DNA of 48,403 nucleotides from Clostridiales bacterium (GTDB taxonomy: Bacteria > Bacillota > Clostridia > Lachnospirales > Lachnospiraceae), in contig JAJQAA010000031.1 in NCBI GenBank assembly GCA_021204045.1, forward strand, positions 1 to 48,403, in the 5' to 3' direction. Of this stretch, positions 34,319 through 42,448 are shown in pieces; positions within the stretch are counted from its first letter, which is position 1; every line of letters starts with the position of its first letter. The notes under the pieces are model-generated. The model saw only the letters and a program-made list of their open reading frames with translations. It was not told the origin of the DNA and did not search any database. The translations under genes were made by a program, and so were the position numbers.

Positions 34319-34387
34319 CCGGCACTCACCCTGCCCGCGGCTTTATACAGTATATCCGTCCACCGCCCGAAAAAGAACCTTCTCCGC

Positions 34388-35926
34388 TTACTCAACCGAA
34401 GAGATCCGGTTGTAATCATGCACAGCGTCCTCAATAATATACTGCACATAGTCCGAAAGTATCGTGAAAGAACCGTCATTCAGCCATAGTTCATAATCTG
34501 GATTCTCAATGATATCATCACGAATCTCACAGGCCGTGCCCTGATAATAATGATAATTCAGGAAGGAATACAGATCCGACATACGTATACGCTCATCCTC
34601 TGTCAGCTCCGGAATCTCCTGCAGCGCGTCGTAAGACTGATTATAAAACACCCGCAGCAAAAACGGTTCCCGGAAGCTTTCAAAATTCAGCAGATCTTCC
34701 TCTTCCCGGTCGTTACGCAGAGCCCAGCCTTCCACATCAACCGTGTTGGTCTGGTAGAAAAATTCCCCGCCCCGGTAATAATAAATTTCGCCATATTTGC
34801 AGGCAGGCGTCGCCAGCGAGCTTGTCACCGCCTCCCAGATGCCGCGGTTTTCCCGGTTGCGATCATAATGCTGTACATGCAGATGACCGCTCAGAAACAG
34901 GGTGATTCCCCAATCCTCCAGCATTCTCGCCAGCTGCTCCCCATGCTCGATCGTACAGTCGTCCACATAAATTTCGCTTTCATCCAGAAGATTGTGATGG
35001 CCGACCGGAATCACATCCACGCCGACATCCCATGCTTCCTCCAGCCGATCCTCAATCCAGTCATAGGTCTCCTGAGAAATCGAGCCGCCCACCTTAGCCT
35101 TTGGCGTATACATACAGGTATCCAGCATCAGAAACCAGGTTTCATCGTCATACTCATAGAGATAACTCAGACTGTACGCATCCTCAGAAGCCGCCTCGTC
35201 ATAGCCAAAATCCGCATAAATCTCCCGGAATTCCTCTGGCGTCGTGTATTCTGCCGGAAGACGCTGATCCGCTTCATAACACGCCGCCTGGCGGTTGTTA
35301 ATATCATGGTTGCCCGGTATCACCAGCACCGTAATCCCGGCATCCTGTACTTCATAAAGCTTTTCCGCCAGTTCCTGATGGCTTTGTTTCTCGCCCTCCA
35401 GCGTCAGATCACCGCTCAGGATCAGTACGTCCGGCTGCTCTTCAATCACTTCCTCAAAAAAAGCGTCCGTGATCTGGTCTATGTAAGTCACAACCTTGCC
35501 GTCGCCATGCTCCACCATGCGCTGAAAATATTCTCCGCCGTCCGTAAGTTCCCGCGACAGATAATGGATGTCCGTTGCCAGAAATATCCGCCTGCCCTCG
35601 TCGGGATCCCACTCGCCCGCCGCATCTTCTCCGTTCTTTTCGGTTCTGTCTTCTCCGTCCCCACCATTCTCATTCTCGCTTTTATCCTTATCCGCTTTTG
35701 ATGGGAAAGGCGCTATGGTATCCGGTATCGCTTCCGTCTGCTTTACCGTGTCCGTCTCATCTTCAGAACCCGGCCGCTCCGCCTCCAGAGATGTCTCTGT
35801 CCCGGTATCTTTCTCCATGAATTTTCCACAGCCGCCCAGCATCATTAGCGCCACGGTCATCGCCACCAGGCATACCTGCAGTGCCTTCATTTTCTGTTTG
35901 CGTGCCGCGCAAGGATTTGTTTTCAT
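34388..35926 (-). CDS. calcineurin-like metallophosphoesterase lipoprotein
   Basis: A 512-residue exported phosphoesterase. A lipobox MLGG-C (C33) follows a hydrophobic segment, with an acidic linker to about 105. All five metallophosphoesterase blocks are seen: LATDIHYLSR, LILSGDLTLEG, VIPGNHDINN, VGHHN and SGHLHVQHYD, with metals bound by their Asp, His and Asn. A C-terminal helical region (about 420-512) is not recognised. The ATG overlaps the stop of the GH18 gene (TAATG), so they are coupled. A surface nucleotide or phosphodiester hydrolase is likely. Confidence 0.87.
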   Translation of the reverse strand: MKTNPCAARKQKMKALQVCLVAMTVALMMLGGCGKFMEKDTGTETSLEAERPGSEDETDTVKQTEAIPDTIAPFPSKADKDKSENENGGDGEDRTEKNGEDAAGEWDPDEGRRIFLATDIHYLSRELTDGGEYFQRMVEHGDGKVVTYIDQITDAFFEEVIEEQPDVLILSGDLTLEGEKQSHQELAEKLYEVQDAGITVLVIPGNHDINNRQAACYEADQRLPAEYTTPEEFREIYADFGYDEAASEDAYSLSYLYEYDDETWFLMLDTCMYTPKAKVGGSISQETYDWIEDRLEEAWDVGVDVIPVGHHNLLDESEIYVDDCTIEHGEQLARMLEDWGITLFLSGHLHVQHYDRNRENRGIWEAVTSSLATPACKYGEIYYYRGGEFFYQTNTVDVEGWALRNDREEEDLLNFESFREPFLLRVFYNQSYDALQEIPELTEDERIRMSDLYSFLNYHYYQGTACEIRDDIIENPDYELWLNDGSFTILSDYVQYIIEDAVHDYNRISSVE

Positions 35927-37599
35927 TACCGGCTGCTCCCTTCCAACCGCACAATTTCCCAGATTTCCGGTGGTTCAAAGCCCAGCTTCCAGCAGGACAC
36001 GCCAGCCAGACCATACTGCTCAATCAGTTCCATCTTTGCCGCGATCGATCGTTCTTCCTCCATCCACAGATAATAGGTTCCATCCGTCGTGGCAAGCTCC
36101 CCGTAATACTGCCCCAGCTCTTCCTGCCAATACAGCTCCATGCCATGTTCTTCCACCCAGGACTTCGCCGCTGAAATGCCCATGGCCGTCGAGGTCGTAC
36201 CATCCGAGGACACGTTCCACACCCGTGTATAAAACGGAATCGCGCTGATCACTTTATCTGCGGGAACCTCCTTAAGTGTATCCTCTATCCCCTGGCGCTC
36301 ATAGCCGAGCGAGGCCACCGATCCCGCTTCTCCCCCGGCGTAATGCTCATCGTATCCCATAATGACAACATAATCCGCCACACGTCCCTGCTCCGCCCGA
36401 TTGTAGAACGCCGTATATGCGGAAGGCACATATGTATTCACTGACAACACAATGCCATTTTTCCGGCAGTCCACCGACAACTCCCGGATAAACTGTACAT
36501 AATGCTCGCCGGCCGCACGCGGAATCCCCTCAATATCAAGATTGATCCCGTCAATCCCGTATTCTCTCACTTCGGCTATCAAATCCGTGATCAGCTTCTG
36601 GCGTGCCTGCGTATCAGCAAATAGAATGTCAGACTGTACCGCATCGCCGCGATTGAAATTATCCACAACAGCCCAAACCTGTATCCCCAGTTCATGTGCC
36701 TTCTCCACATACGCGCTGTCCGCCAAGCTGTCGTAGCTGCCGTCGTTGGCTGTCAGCATAAACCAGGTCGGTGCTATCACGTTCACGCCGTCCGTCCCTG
36801 CCATCAGTTCCTCCATCGTCTGATTGGCCGCCTCCGTCATCGTCTGATGCCAGACCATGACCACCGGATCTTCCATGGAAATGCTGGTATAGACAGGCTC
36901 CTGAAAGCTGCTGATTCTCTGGACTTCCCGCTCATTTATCAGGAGTTTACTTTGTACATATCCTATGCAGCCGCTTTCCGTACGCACCCGTGCCCAGTTT
37001 TCCAGCATTTCCAGGATCTCCACGGTCTCACCCCTGGCCGCGTCAACAAGAATCGCGCTTTTTACTCCTCCGCGTGTCCGCACTTTCGCGTCCTTTTTCA
37101 GATCTGCCGCATCCGCCGTGTCCCAGATTGTATCAACAAAAACCCGCTTCGTTTCTCCATCCGCATAACGCTCAATCCTTACGTTTGTATATTCCAGCAC
37201 CAGATCCGCGGAAAGCCAGACACTCTTATCCCACATGGCCACATCCGGCGTCCTGCCGTTCTTTGCCTCATCTGCCGGAAAATACCGGATTTCCTCCGGA
37301 AGCGCATAAATGATCTGACTATTCGCGCCGTCCCAGTAAAAACGCTCATTCAGTTCTTCACTCACCCAGGCCTGCGGCAGATAAACAGTCCCATCCTTAT
37401 AAATTCCTTTCGTTTCTTCCAGCCGCTCATTATTATAGATAATCGCGATCTCATCTCCCGAGACCTCAAACCATTTCTCAAGATCCGCCCGTTCGTTTGA
37501 CGGTGAAAATTTCTGATAAAAATAAAAACCCATCCCCGCTCCGGCAAGCAGCAACAGCGTCAATATCATCGTCAATATCGTAATCAGAAATTTTCTCAT
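35926..37599 (-). CDS. GH18 glycosidase with SH3 domain
   Basis: A 557-residue membrane-anchored enzyme. An N-terminal hydrophobic anchor (about 4-28) is followed by a copper-amine-oxidase-N-like stalk (about 45-160), an SH3b domain (about 168-222, ARGETVEILEMLENWARVR) and a GH18 barrel (about 245-555). The catalytic motif is D350-G-I-N-L-D-I-E357, with E357 the acid. This architecture is common in wall-associated or spore glycosidases (SleL/YaaH-like) that cut N-acetylglucosamine linkages. GGAGG is 8 nt before the ATG. The metallophosphoesterase is co-translated. The 250 bp upstream hold no clear gene. Confidence 0.88.
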   Translation of the reverse strand: MRKFLITILTMILTLLLLAGAGMGFYFYQKFSPSNERADLEKWFEVSGDEIAIIYNNERLEETKGIYKDGTVYLPQAWVSEELNERFYWDGANSQIIYALPEEIRYFPADEAKNGRTPDVAMWDKSVWLSADLVLEYTNVRIERYADGETKRVFVDTIWDTADAADLKKDAKVRTRGGVKSAILVDAARGETVEILEMLENWARVRTESGCIGYVQSKLLINEREVQRISSFQEPVYTSISMEDPVVMVWHQTMTEAANQTMEELMAGTDGVNVIAPTWFMLTANDGSYDSLADSAYVEKAHELGIQVWAVVDNFNRGDAVQSDILFADTQARQKLITDLIAEVREYGIDGINLDIEGIPRAAGEHYVQFIRELSVDCRKNGIVLSVNTYVPSAYTAFYNRAEQGRVADYVVIMGYDEHYAGGEAGSVASLGYERQGIEDTLKEVPADKVISAIPFYTRVWNVSSDGTTSTAMGISAAKSWVEEHGMELYWQEELGQYYGELATTDGTYYLWMEEERSIAAKMELIEQYGLAGVSCWKLGFEPPEIWEIVRLEGSSR

Positions 37600-37851
37600 G
37601 GGGGATTCCTCCGTATAGAACAGCGCATCATTCTACTCCATCTTACCATACTTTCGACAAATTTTCTCTATGTTTTTTCGGCCATTCCCTCCCGCGCAGG
37701 ATCGGTCTGTTTCCGGCTGATTTGGAATTCTCCCTGATATCAATTCGTTTCGCCTGCGCATCCACCCCGGCCGTATCATCATCCTCCTGTTTTTCCTGAT
37801 TTTTTCTAAAATAATTCTCTGCAATTATGTCTGCAAAACAAATGCAGCCAC

Positions 37852-38253
37852 TTATTTATGATATACCCGGTCAAACCGGATTTCCTTGAGCTTTCTGCAG
37901 CAATTTCCCTTCCGGTCTGGTTTCTTTTCCCTTTCCTGTTCCGAGCAGTTCCCCTGCTTCCTTTCTGTACCGCCATAAGCCATACCCGGCTCATGCACCA
38001 TTTCCGGCCATTCTCCCGTCAGGTCCGCGACATCGATATTTTCAAATATCAGATCCGCCATATAAAACTGCTCGTGCCGTTGCGGACCGCCATAACGAAT
38101 CTGAAAAATCCGCTGCAGCTCATCCCAGTTTTTTTCTGCCACCTCCTTCCCATCCACCAGGATACGGACACCCCGTTCCCGGAATTTTTTCAGCCCATCC
38201 AGAAATATCTGCCGATCCCTCGCCGACAACCCCTGCTTTCCCTTACCTCTCAC
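37852..38253 (-). CDS. hypothetical protein, 133 residues
   Basis: A GTG-started frame with GGAGGGGAAT directly upstream. The N-terminal 100 residues look like a folded soluble domain (RDRQIFLDGLKKFRERGVRI, then MADLIFENIDVADLTGEWPE), while the last 40 are strongly charged (basic and acidic), suggesting a disordered tail. No signal peptide or membrane segment. I do not recognise a family. It follows the P-loop gene by 82 bp on the same strand and could belong to the kinase operon. Confidence 0.6.
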   Translation of the reverse strand: MRGKGKQGLSARDRQIFLDGLKKFRERGVRILVDGKEVAEKNWDELQRIFQIRYGGPQRHEQFYMADLIFENIDVADLTGEWPEMVHEPGMAYGGTERKQGNCSEQEREKKPDRKGNCCRKLKEIRFDRVYHK

Positions 38254-38335
38254 ATTCCCCTCCGCTTCCGGACTAACAGGCGCAAGGCTTTAAGGAGGCA
38301 ATTGCCGTGACACAAACCTTTGCACTGTACGCCTG

Positions 38336-38956
38336 TCATTCCCCGCACAGTTTCTCAAAAAAATACATATCGGCTCTCGATACAGCGAACGCATCCGCTG
38401 AAGACGGAATCCTCAGGACATGTATGCGTGCTTCCTTTTCCAATGCTTTTCTGGCCTCCTCGCTGCCAAAGGCAACCGCGTAACTCCAGCTCTTATTCCG
38501 CCGCACACCACATCCCAACAACTCCCAGAAACGTTCTGCCTGCCACTCGCTCAGCGAGCCGACAATCAGACCACGGTCACAGCGAGCGCACTCCGCGATG
38601 TTTCCTTCCGTCGCTTCCCCGTAGTCAATAATAATGCTCCGGTAATCTCCGGTCAGACAGTCCGCCAGCACCGCCGCGTCCGCCACACCGTAATAGTCCA
38701 CCTCAAGAAGAGAAAAACGCTTCGCGACCGCACCTTTTTTTACACAGAATTCCGCCAACCGCGCAAAATCCCCGTGGCGATTCCATTCCAGCAGCGCGGT
38801 ACGTTTCCGGCACACACCGCTTTGATAATTGGCCAGCCAGATTGCCAGATGGGTCACTCCCACTGCACGGCCCGCGCCTATAATTCCGAAGCTGCGCCAT
38901 CTTGCCTTCTCCGTCTGTTTTTCAAACACCCGTTTCCTTTTTGAATCCACCGCCAT
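38336..38956 (-). CDS. degenerate MinD/TadZ-like P-loop protein
   Basis: A 206-residue protein with the layout of a SIMIBI-class NTPase: a degenerate Walker A IIGAGRAVGVTHLAIWLANY (about 24-43) that lacks the P-loop Lys, then YRSIIIDYGEATEGN in place of the Walker B segment and CDRGLIVGSLSEWQ after it. It resembles the C-terminal module of the kinase encoded upstream (GAAPGAGATHLAI), so the two appear to be paralogues. AAGGA lies 5 nt before ATG 38956, and the gene overlaps the kinase gene by 79 bp. CpaE/TadZ-type pilus-localisation proteins have similar lysine-less motifs; no pilus genes are in the window. Confidence 0.7.
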   Translation of the reverse strand: MAVDSKRKRVFEKQTEKARWRSFGIIGAGRAVGVTHLAIWLANYQSGVCRKRTALLEWNRHGDFARLAEFCVKKGAVAKRFSLLEVDYYGVADAAVLADCLTGDYRSIIIDYGEATEGNIAECARCDRGLIVGSLSEWQAERFWELLGCGVRRNKSWSYAVAFGSEEARKALEKEARIHVLRIPSSADAFAVSRADMYFFEKLCGE

Positions 38957-40374
38957 AGTATTCCTTTCGTCGGTTCTGCCTCTGCCAGCGCAAGCAATGC
39001 CTTATAGACCGCCTGCGTCTGTCTTCCGCTCTTCCACGGATCGGGAGTATACGGCATCAGGAAACACGACATTTCCCGGTGCGGAGCGGGCAATTTTTCA
39101 CCGCGGCGCTCACAAAAATGATTATAGACTACCGCCAGCCCCGGCCAAGCTCCGAGACCAGATAAAACCGCCCTGGTCGTCTCCCATTCCCAGGGTTTAC
39201 TGCCACAGACAAGCACAAGCAAATCTGCCTTCTGCTCCAAGAATTCCGATTCGTAGCGTCCGCAGTCCCGCACCACCGCCTGGTAAGACAGTGGTTCCAA
39301 ACGAACCGCAGCGCCGTAATCAGGCAGCATCGGCAAGCCATGAATCCGATATATCCCGTAAGAATCCATCGTAGCTCCCAGCGCCTGCGCGCATTGCCGC
39401 ACCGCCCCGGATCGGTTTTTCTCCTCATACAACGCAAAATAACCACATTGCCGCAGATACACGGCAATTCCGATTGCCAGGTGTGTGGCTCCTGCGCCGG
39501 GAGCAGCGCCGGCCACGGCAATCGTAAGAGATGATGTCTGCTTTTCCCCAAAAACACCCGTTCTGCCGCCTTCTTCCTGCCTCATCAAACGTTCCAGCGC
39601 CTCACACAGCTCCTGTGCTGACGCGTAACGCCTTTCCGGCTTCTCTGCCAGGCAGGTCCGGATCACCCGTGCCATCTTCCGGTCGATCTGCTTTGGGGGA
39701 TAAGCCGGATTCCTGTCAGGAAAGTTCCCGGTCAGCATGTAATACAGGACAGCACCAATGGCATAAATGTCTGTTCGTTCGTTGAGGGCATCCCCCGTAT
39801 ACTGTTCCGGCGCCGCAAAGCCGACTGTCCCGTAACGGCGGGTCAGATGCTCCGCTTCCTCCAAATGCATCGCATGGTCAAAATCCACCAGTTTTATGGT
39901 GTCATGACACACCAGCAGATTTCTGGGTTGTAAATCCAGGTACAAAATTGGGTTTGGTCTCGCAGAATGCAAGATATTCACCAGATGGCAAATCTGAATC
40001 CCGTAGCGGATCGTCATTGCCTTTGAAAAATGCCCCATGTCGGAAACAAGGGCGTACAGTGAGTCTCCTTCCAGAAACTCTTCCACGATGTAGCCATACT
40101 CCTCGTCGCTCTCAAGATCGTAGATAACCGGTATCCCCGGGTGACGAATCGTCTTCAGCAACAGCGCTTCCCTTCGGAACTGCTCATAATCCTTGCAGGC
40201 TTTCGGCACCTGCTTGATCGCGCGATATTCCTCCAGGCCAATATGTTTTGCCAGATAGACTGTGCCGCTTCGACCGCGGCCCAATACCCGGCACAACTGG
40301 TATTTCCCAAACAGAGTGGTGTCTCCCGCCGCTGCCCACCTCCTTTCCGCGGCATCATCTCCGTGTTCTCCCAT
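38878..40374 (-). CDS. Ser/Thr protein kinase with C-terminal MinD/TadZ-like P-loop module
   Basis: A kinase of 498 residues from ATG 40374, or 510 from ATG 40410; numbering below uses the longer form. Kinase domain: glycine loop GRGRSGTVY (45-53), invariant K66 in AIKQV, catalytic loop LDLQPRN (D159, N164), DFD at 176 in place of DFG, and APE near 200-202; it ends about 280. A linker leads to a module starting SLTIAVAGAAPGAGATHLAI (about 295-314), a Walker A-like motif without its Lys. Both possible starts lack good ribosome-binding sites. No membrane segment or PASTA repeats, unlike PrkC. The 3' end overlaps the P-loop gene by 79 bp, and its last 25 residues are Arg-rich and may be an extension. 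Confidence 0.8.
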   Translation of the reverse strand: MGEHGDDAAERRWAAAGDTTLFGKYQLCRVLGRGRSGTVYLAKHIGLEEYRAIKQVPKACKDYEQFRREALLLKTIRHPGIPVIYDLESDEEYGYIVEEFLEGDSLYALVSDMGHFSKAMTIRYGIQICHLVNILHSARPNPILYLDLQPRNLLVCHDTIKLVDFDHAMHLEEAEHLTRRYGTVGFAAPEQYTGDALNERTDIYAIGAVLYYMLTGNFPDRNPAYPPKQIDRKMARVIRTCLAEKPERRYASAQELCEALERLMRQEEGGRTGVFGEKQTSSLTIAVAGAAPGAGATHLAIGIAVYLRQCGYFALYEEKNRSGAVRQCAQALGATMDSYGIYRIHGLPMLPDYGAAVRLEPLSYQAVVRDCGRYESEFLEQKADLLVLVCGSKPWEWETTRAVLSGLGAWPGLAVVYNHFCERRGEKLPAPHREMSCFLMPYTPDPWKSGRQTQAVYKALLALAEAEPTKGILWRWIQKGNGCLKNRRRRQDGAASEL

Positions 40375-40459
40375 TCTAATACAGCTCTGCCCGTTTGGCA
40401 ATAGAAACATATTTTTTCATAAAAGTCCTTCTCCATGAATAATTTTTTCCTGAATGTAC

Positions 40460-40488
40460 ATTCTATATAATATTGTAAAAAATGTCTT
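40460..40488 (-). promoter_or_regulatory. candidate promoter of the kinase operon
   Basis: Minus strand AAGACA (40483-40488) and TAGAAT (40460-40465) with a 17-bp spacer, in an AT-rich stretch. The -10 matches 5 of 6 and the -35 4 of 6 positions. It would start transcription near 40453, ahead of every proposed kinase start. Confidence 0.45.
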
Positions 40489-40535
40489 TATTTTTACCTG
40501 TTCAAAATTTTTTTCTATTTTTATATATTTTTATC

Positions 40536-40564
40536 TTTATAAAAACGAAACTATGTGCTAGAAT
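40536..40564 (+). promoter_or_regulatory. candidate promoter of the man-family PTS operon
   Basis: TTTATA (40536-40541) and TAGAAT (40559-40564) with a 17-bp spacer, 61 bp before the EIIAB start. It is divergent from the kinase promoter. No -24/-12 GG-GC pair of a sigma-54 promoter is seen, although LevR-type control is common for such operons. Confidence 0.5.
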
Positions 40565-40625
40565 AAACAAAGGAATGCTCTGTTTTGGGCATTTTCATCC
40601 ATTACAAAGAAGGGGGAATGAATTA

Positions 40626-41615
40626 ATGGTTGGAATTATTCTTGCCAGTCACGGCGGCTTCGCTTCCGGTATCATGCAGTCCGGCTCCATGGTATTCGGC
40701 GAACAGCCCAATCTGGCGGCCTGCTGCCTTCAGCCCAGCATGGGACCGAATGATATCCGCAAGCAGATGGAAGACGCGATTGCTTCTTTCGATGATCCGG
40801 ATAACGTCCTTTTCCTGGTCGATCTGTGGGGCGGCACTCCATTCAATCAGGCCAACGCGCTGATCGCCGGCCATGAAGACAAATGGGCAATTGTCACCGG
40901 TCTGAATCTTCCAATGCTGATCGAGACCTACGCGATGCGTATGGCGGTAGACAGCGCTCAGGAGATCGCCGCGGCGATTCTCGCACCCGGCCGCGACGGC
41001 GTCAAAATCTATCCGGATACGCTCGAGCCAAAGGCGGCGGCTCCTGCAGCGACGGCTAGCGCAGCACCTCAGGGCAGACTTCCCGAAGGTACCGTGGTCG
41101 GCGATGGAAAGATCAAATACGTCCTTGCCCGCATCGACTCCCGCTTGCTCCACGGCCAGGTTGCTACCGCGTGGACCAAGACTGTGCAGCCGACCCGCAT
41201 CATTGTCGTCTCCGACGGCGTTGCCCACGACGACCTGCGCAAGCGTCTGATTACCGAGGCGGCGCCGCCCGGCGTTAAAGCGAACGTCATCCCGATCGAC
41301 AAGATGATACAGGTTGCGAAGGATCCGCGTTTCGGCAACACCAAGGCCATGCTTCTGTTTGAGACCCCGCAGGATGTCCTGCGCGCGATCGAAGGCGGTG
41401 TGGAGCTTACCGAGCTGAATATCGGCTCGATGGCGCACTCTGTCGGCAAAGTGGCCGTGAGCAAGGTTCTGTCCCTGGGCACAGATGATGTCGCTACCTT
41501 TGATAAACTGAAGGCAAAGGGTATCTCGTTTGACGTGCGCAAGGTTCCGTCCGATTCCCGTGAGGATATGGACGCGATCGTTGAAAAGGCAAGAGCAGAG
41601 CTGGCAAAGGCTTAA
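40626..41615 (+). CDS. manX: PTS mannose/fructose/sorbose family EIIAB
   Basis: A 329-residue fused EIIA-EIIB. The EIIA domain (1-135) has the phospho-His H9 in ILASHGGFASG and VDLWGGTPFNQA; an Ala/Pro-rich linker (about 136-155) joins it to EIIB (160-329), with phospho-His H176 in RIDSRLLHGQVA. It receives phosphate from HPr and passes it to the sugar crossing ManYZ. The long frame starts earlier, but GGGGG about 9 nt before ATG 40626 and the family start MVGIILASH fix this start. The sugar (mannose, glucose, fructose or an amino sugar) cannot be read. Confidence 0.94.
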   Translation: MVGIILASHGGFASGIMQSGSMVFGEQPNLAACCLQPSMGPNDIRKQMEDAIASFDDPDNVLFLVDLWGGTPFNQANALIAGHEDKWAIVTGLNLPMLIETYAMRMAVDSAQEIAAAILAPGRDGVKIYPDTLEPKAAAPAATASAAPQGRLPEGTVVGDGKIKYVLARIDSRLLHGQVATAWTKTVQPTRIIVVSDGVAHDDLRKRLITEAAPPGVKANVIPIDKMIQVAKDPRFGNTKAMLLFETPQDVLRAIEGGVELTELNIGSMAHSVGKVAVSKVLSLGTDDVATFDKLKAKGISFDVRKVPSDSREDMDAIVEKARAELAKA

Positions 41616-41630
41616 TAAGGAGGAAACGGT

Positions 41631-42431
41631 ATGTCACCAATTTCTGTAGTATTGGTTTTAATTGTAGCCTTCCTCGCTGGTATGGAAGGTATTCTCGATG
41701 AGTTTGAGTTCCATCAGCCGCTGGTAGCGTGCACGCTGATCGGACTTGTCACCGGCAACCTGGAAGCAGGTATCGTCCTCGGCGGTTCCCTGCAGATGAT
41801 CGCCCTCGGCTGGGCAAACATCGGCGCCGCTGTCGCCCCTGACGCAGCCTTGGCCTCCGTGGCCTCCGCGCTGATTCTGGTCAAGGGCGGACAGGGTGTC
41901 GCAGGCGTCTCCACCGCGATCGCAATCGCAATCCCGCTGGCAGTAGCCGGCCTGTTCCTGACGATGGTCGTCCGCACCCTTTCCGTATTCTACTCTCATC
42001 AGATGGACGCCGCGGCCGCAAAAGGAAGCTTCGCCGGAGTAGAAGCCTGGCAGATCATCGCAATCTGCACCCAGGGTCTGCGTATCATGATTCCGGCCGC
42101 CCTGCTTCTGTTCATCCCGACTGAGACCGTATCCGGCCTGCTCAACTCCATGCCGGCGTGGCTGACCGACGGTATGTCCATCGGCGGCGGCATGGTCGTG
42201 GCAGTTGGTTATGCGATGGTTATCAACATGATGGCAACCGCAGAGGTCTGGCCGTTCTTTATTATCGGCTTCTGCCTGGCAGCGGTTTCCGATCTGACCC
42301 TGATCGCCCTCGGCTCCATCGCCGTCGCGATCGCACTCATCTATCTGAAGCTGTCTGAGGGCGGCGGTGCCGGAAACGGCGGCGGCGGAAACGTCGGCGA
42401 TCCCCTTGACGACATTCTGAATGATTATTGA
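41631..42431 (+). CDS. manY: PTS mannose/fructose/sorbose family EIIC
   Basis: A 266-residue EIIC of the man family: hydrophobic segments throughout, starting ISVVLVLIVAFLAGMEGILD, with QPLVACTLIGLVTGNLEAGIVLGGSLQMIALG spread over about 25-60. It forms part of the sugar channel with EIID. GGAGG lies 7 nt before the ATG, and the gene begins 15 bp after EIIAB. The C-terminus is Gly-rich and acidic (GGGNVGDPLDD), which is usual. Confidence 0.95.
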   Translation: MSPISVVLVLIVAFLAGMEGILDEFEFHQPLVACTLIGLVTGNLEAGIVLGGSLQMIALGWANIGAAVAPDAALASVASALILVKGGQGVAGVSTAIAIAIPLAVAGLFLTMVVRTLSVFYSHQMDAAAAKGSFAGVEAWQIIAICTQGLRIMIPAALLLFIPTETVSGLLNSMPAWLTDGMSIGGGMVVAVGYAMVINMMATAEVWPFFIIGFCLAAVSDLTLIALGSIAVAIALIYLKLSEGGGAGNGGGGNVGDPLDDILNDY

Positions 42432-42448
42432 TGAAGGAGGGCAAAGAA

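Noticed and set aside
37600-37851. Small minus-strand frames between GH18 and the 133-residue gene
   Set aside because: The 63-codon frame at 37633-37824 is basic and of odd composition with no ribosome-binding site; I see no gene in this stretch, only a weak CTGCA/TGCAG hairpin.
37806-37994. 62-codon minus-strand frame overlapping the 133-residue gene
   Set aside because: Different frame inside a better-supported coding region; no ribosome-binding site.
40437-40625. Sigma-54 promoter for the man-family PTS
   Set aside because: No GG and GC dinucleotides at -24/-12 spacing are found; a sigma-A-like pair fits better.
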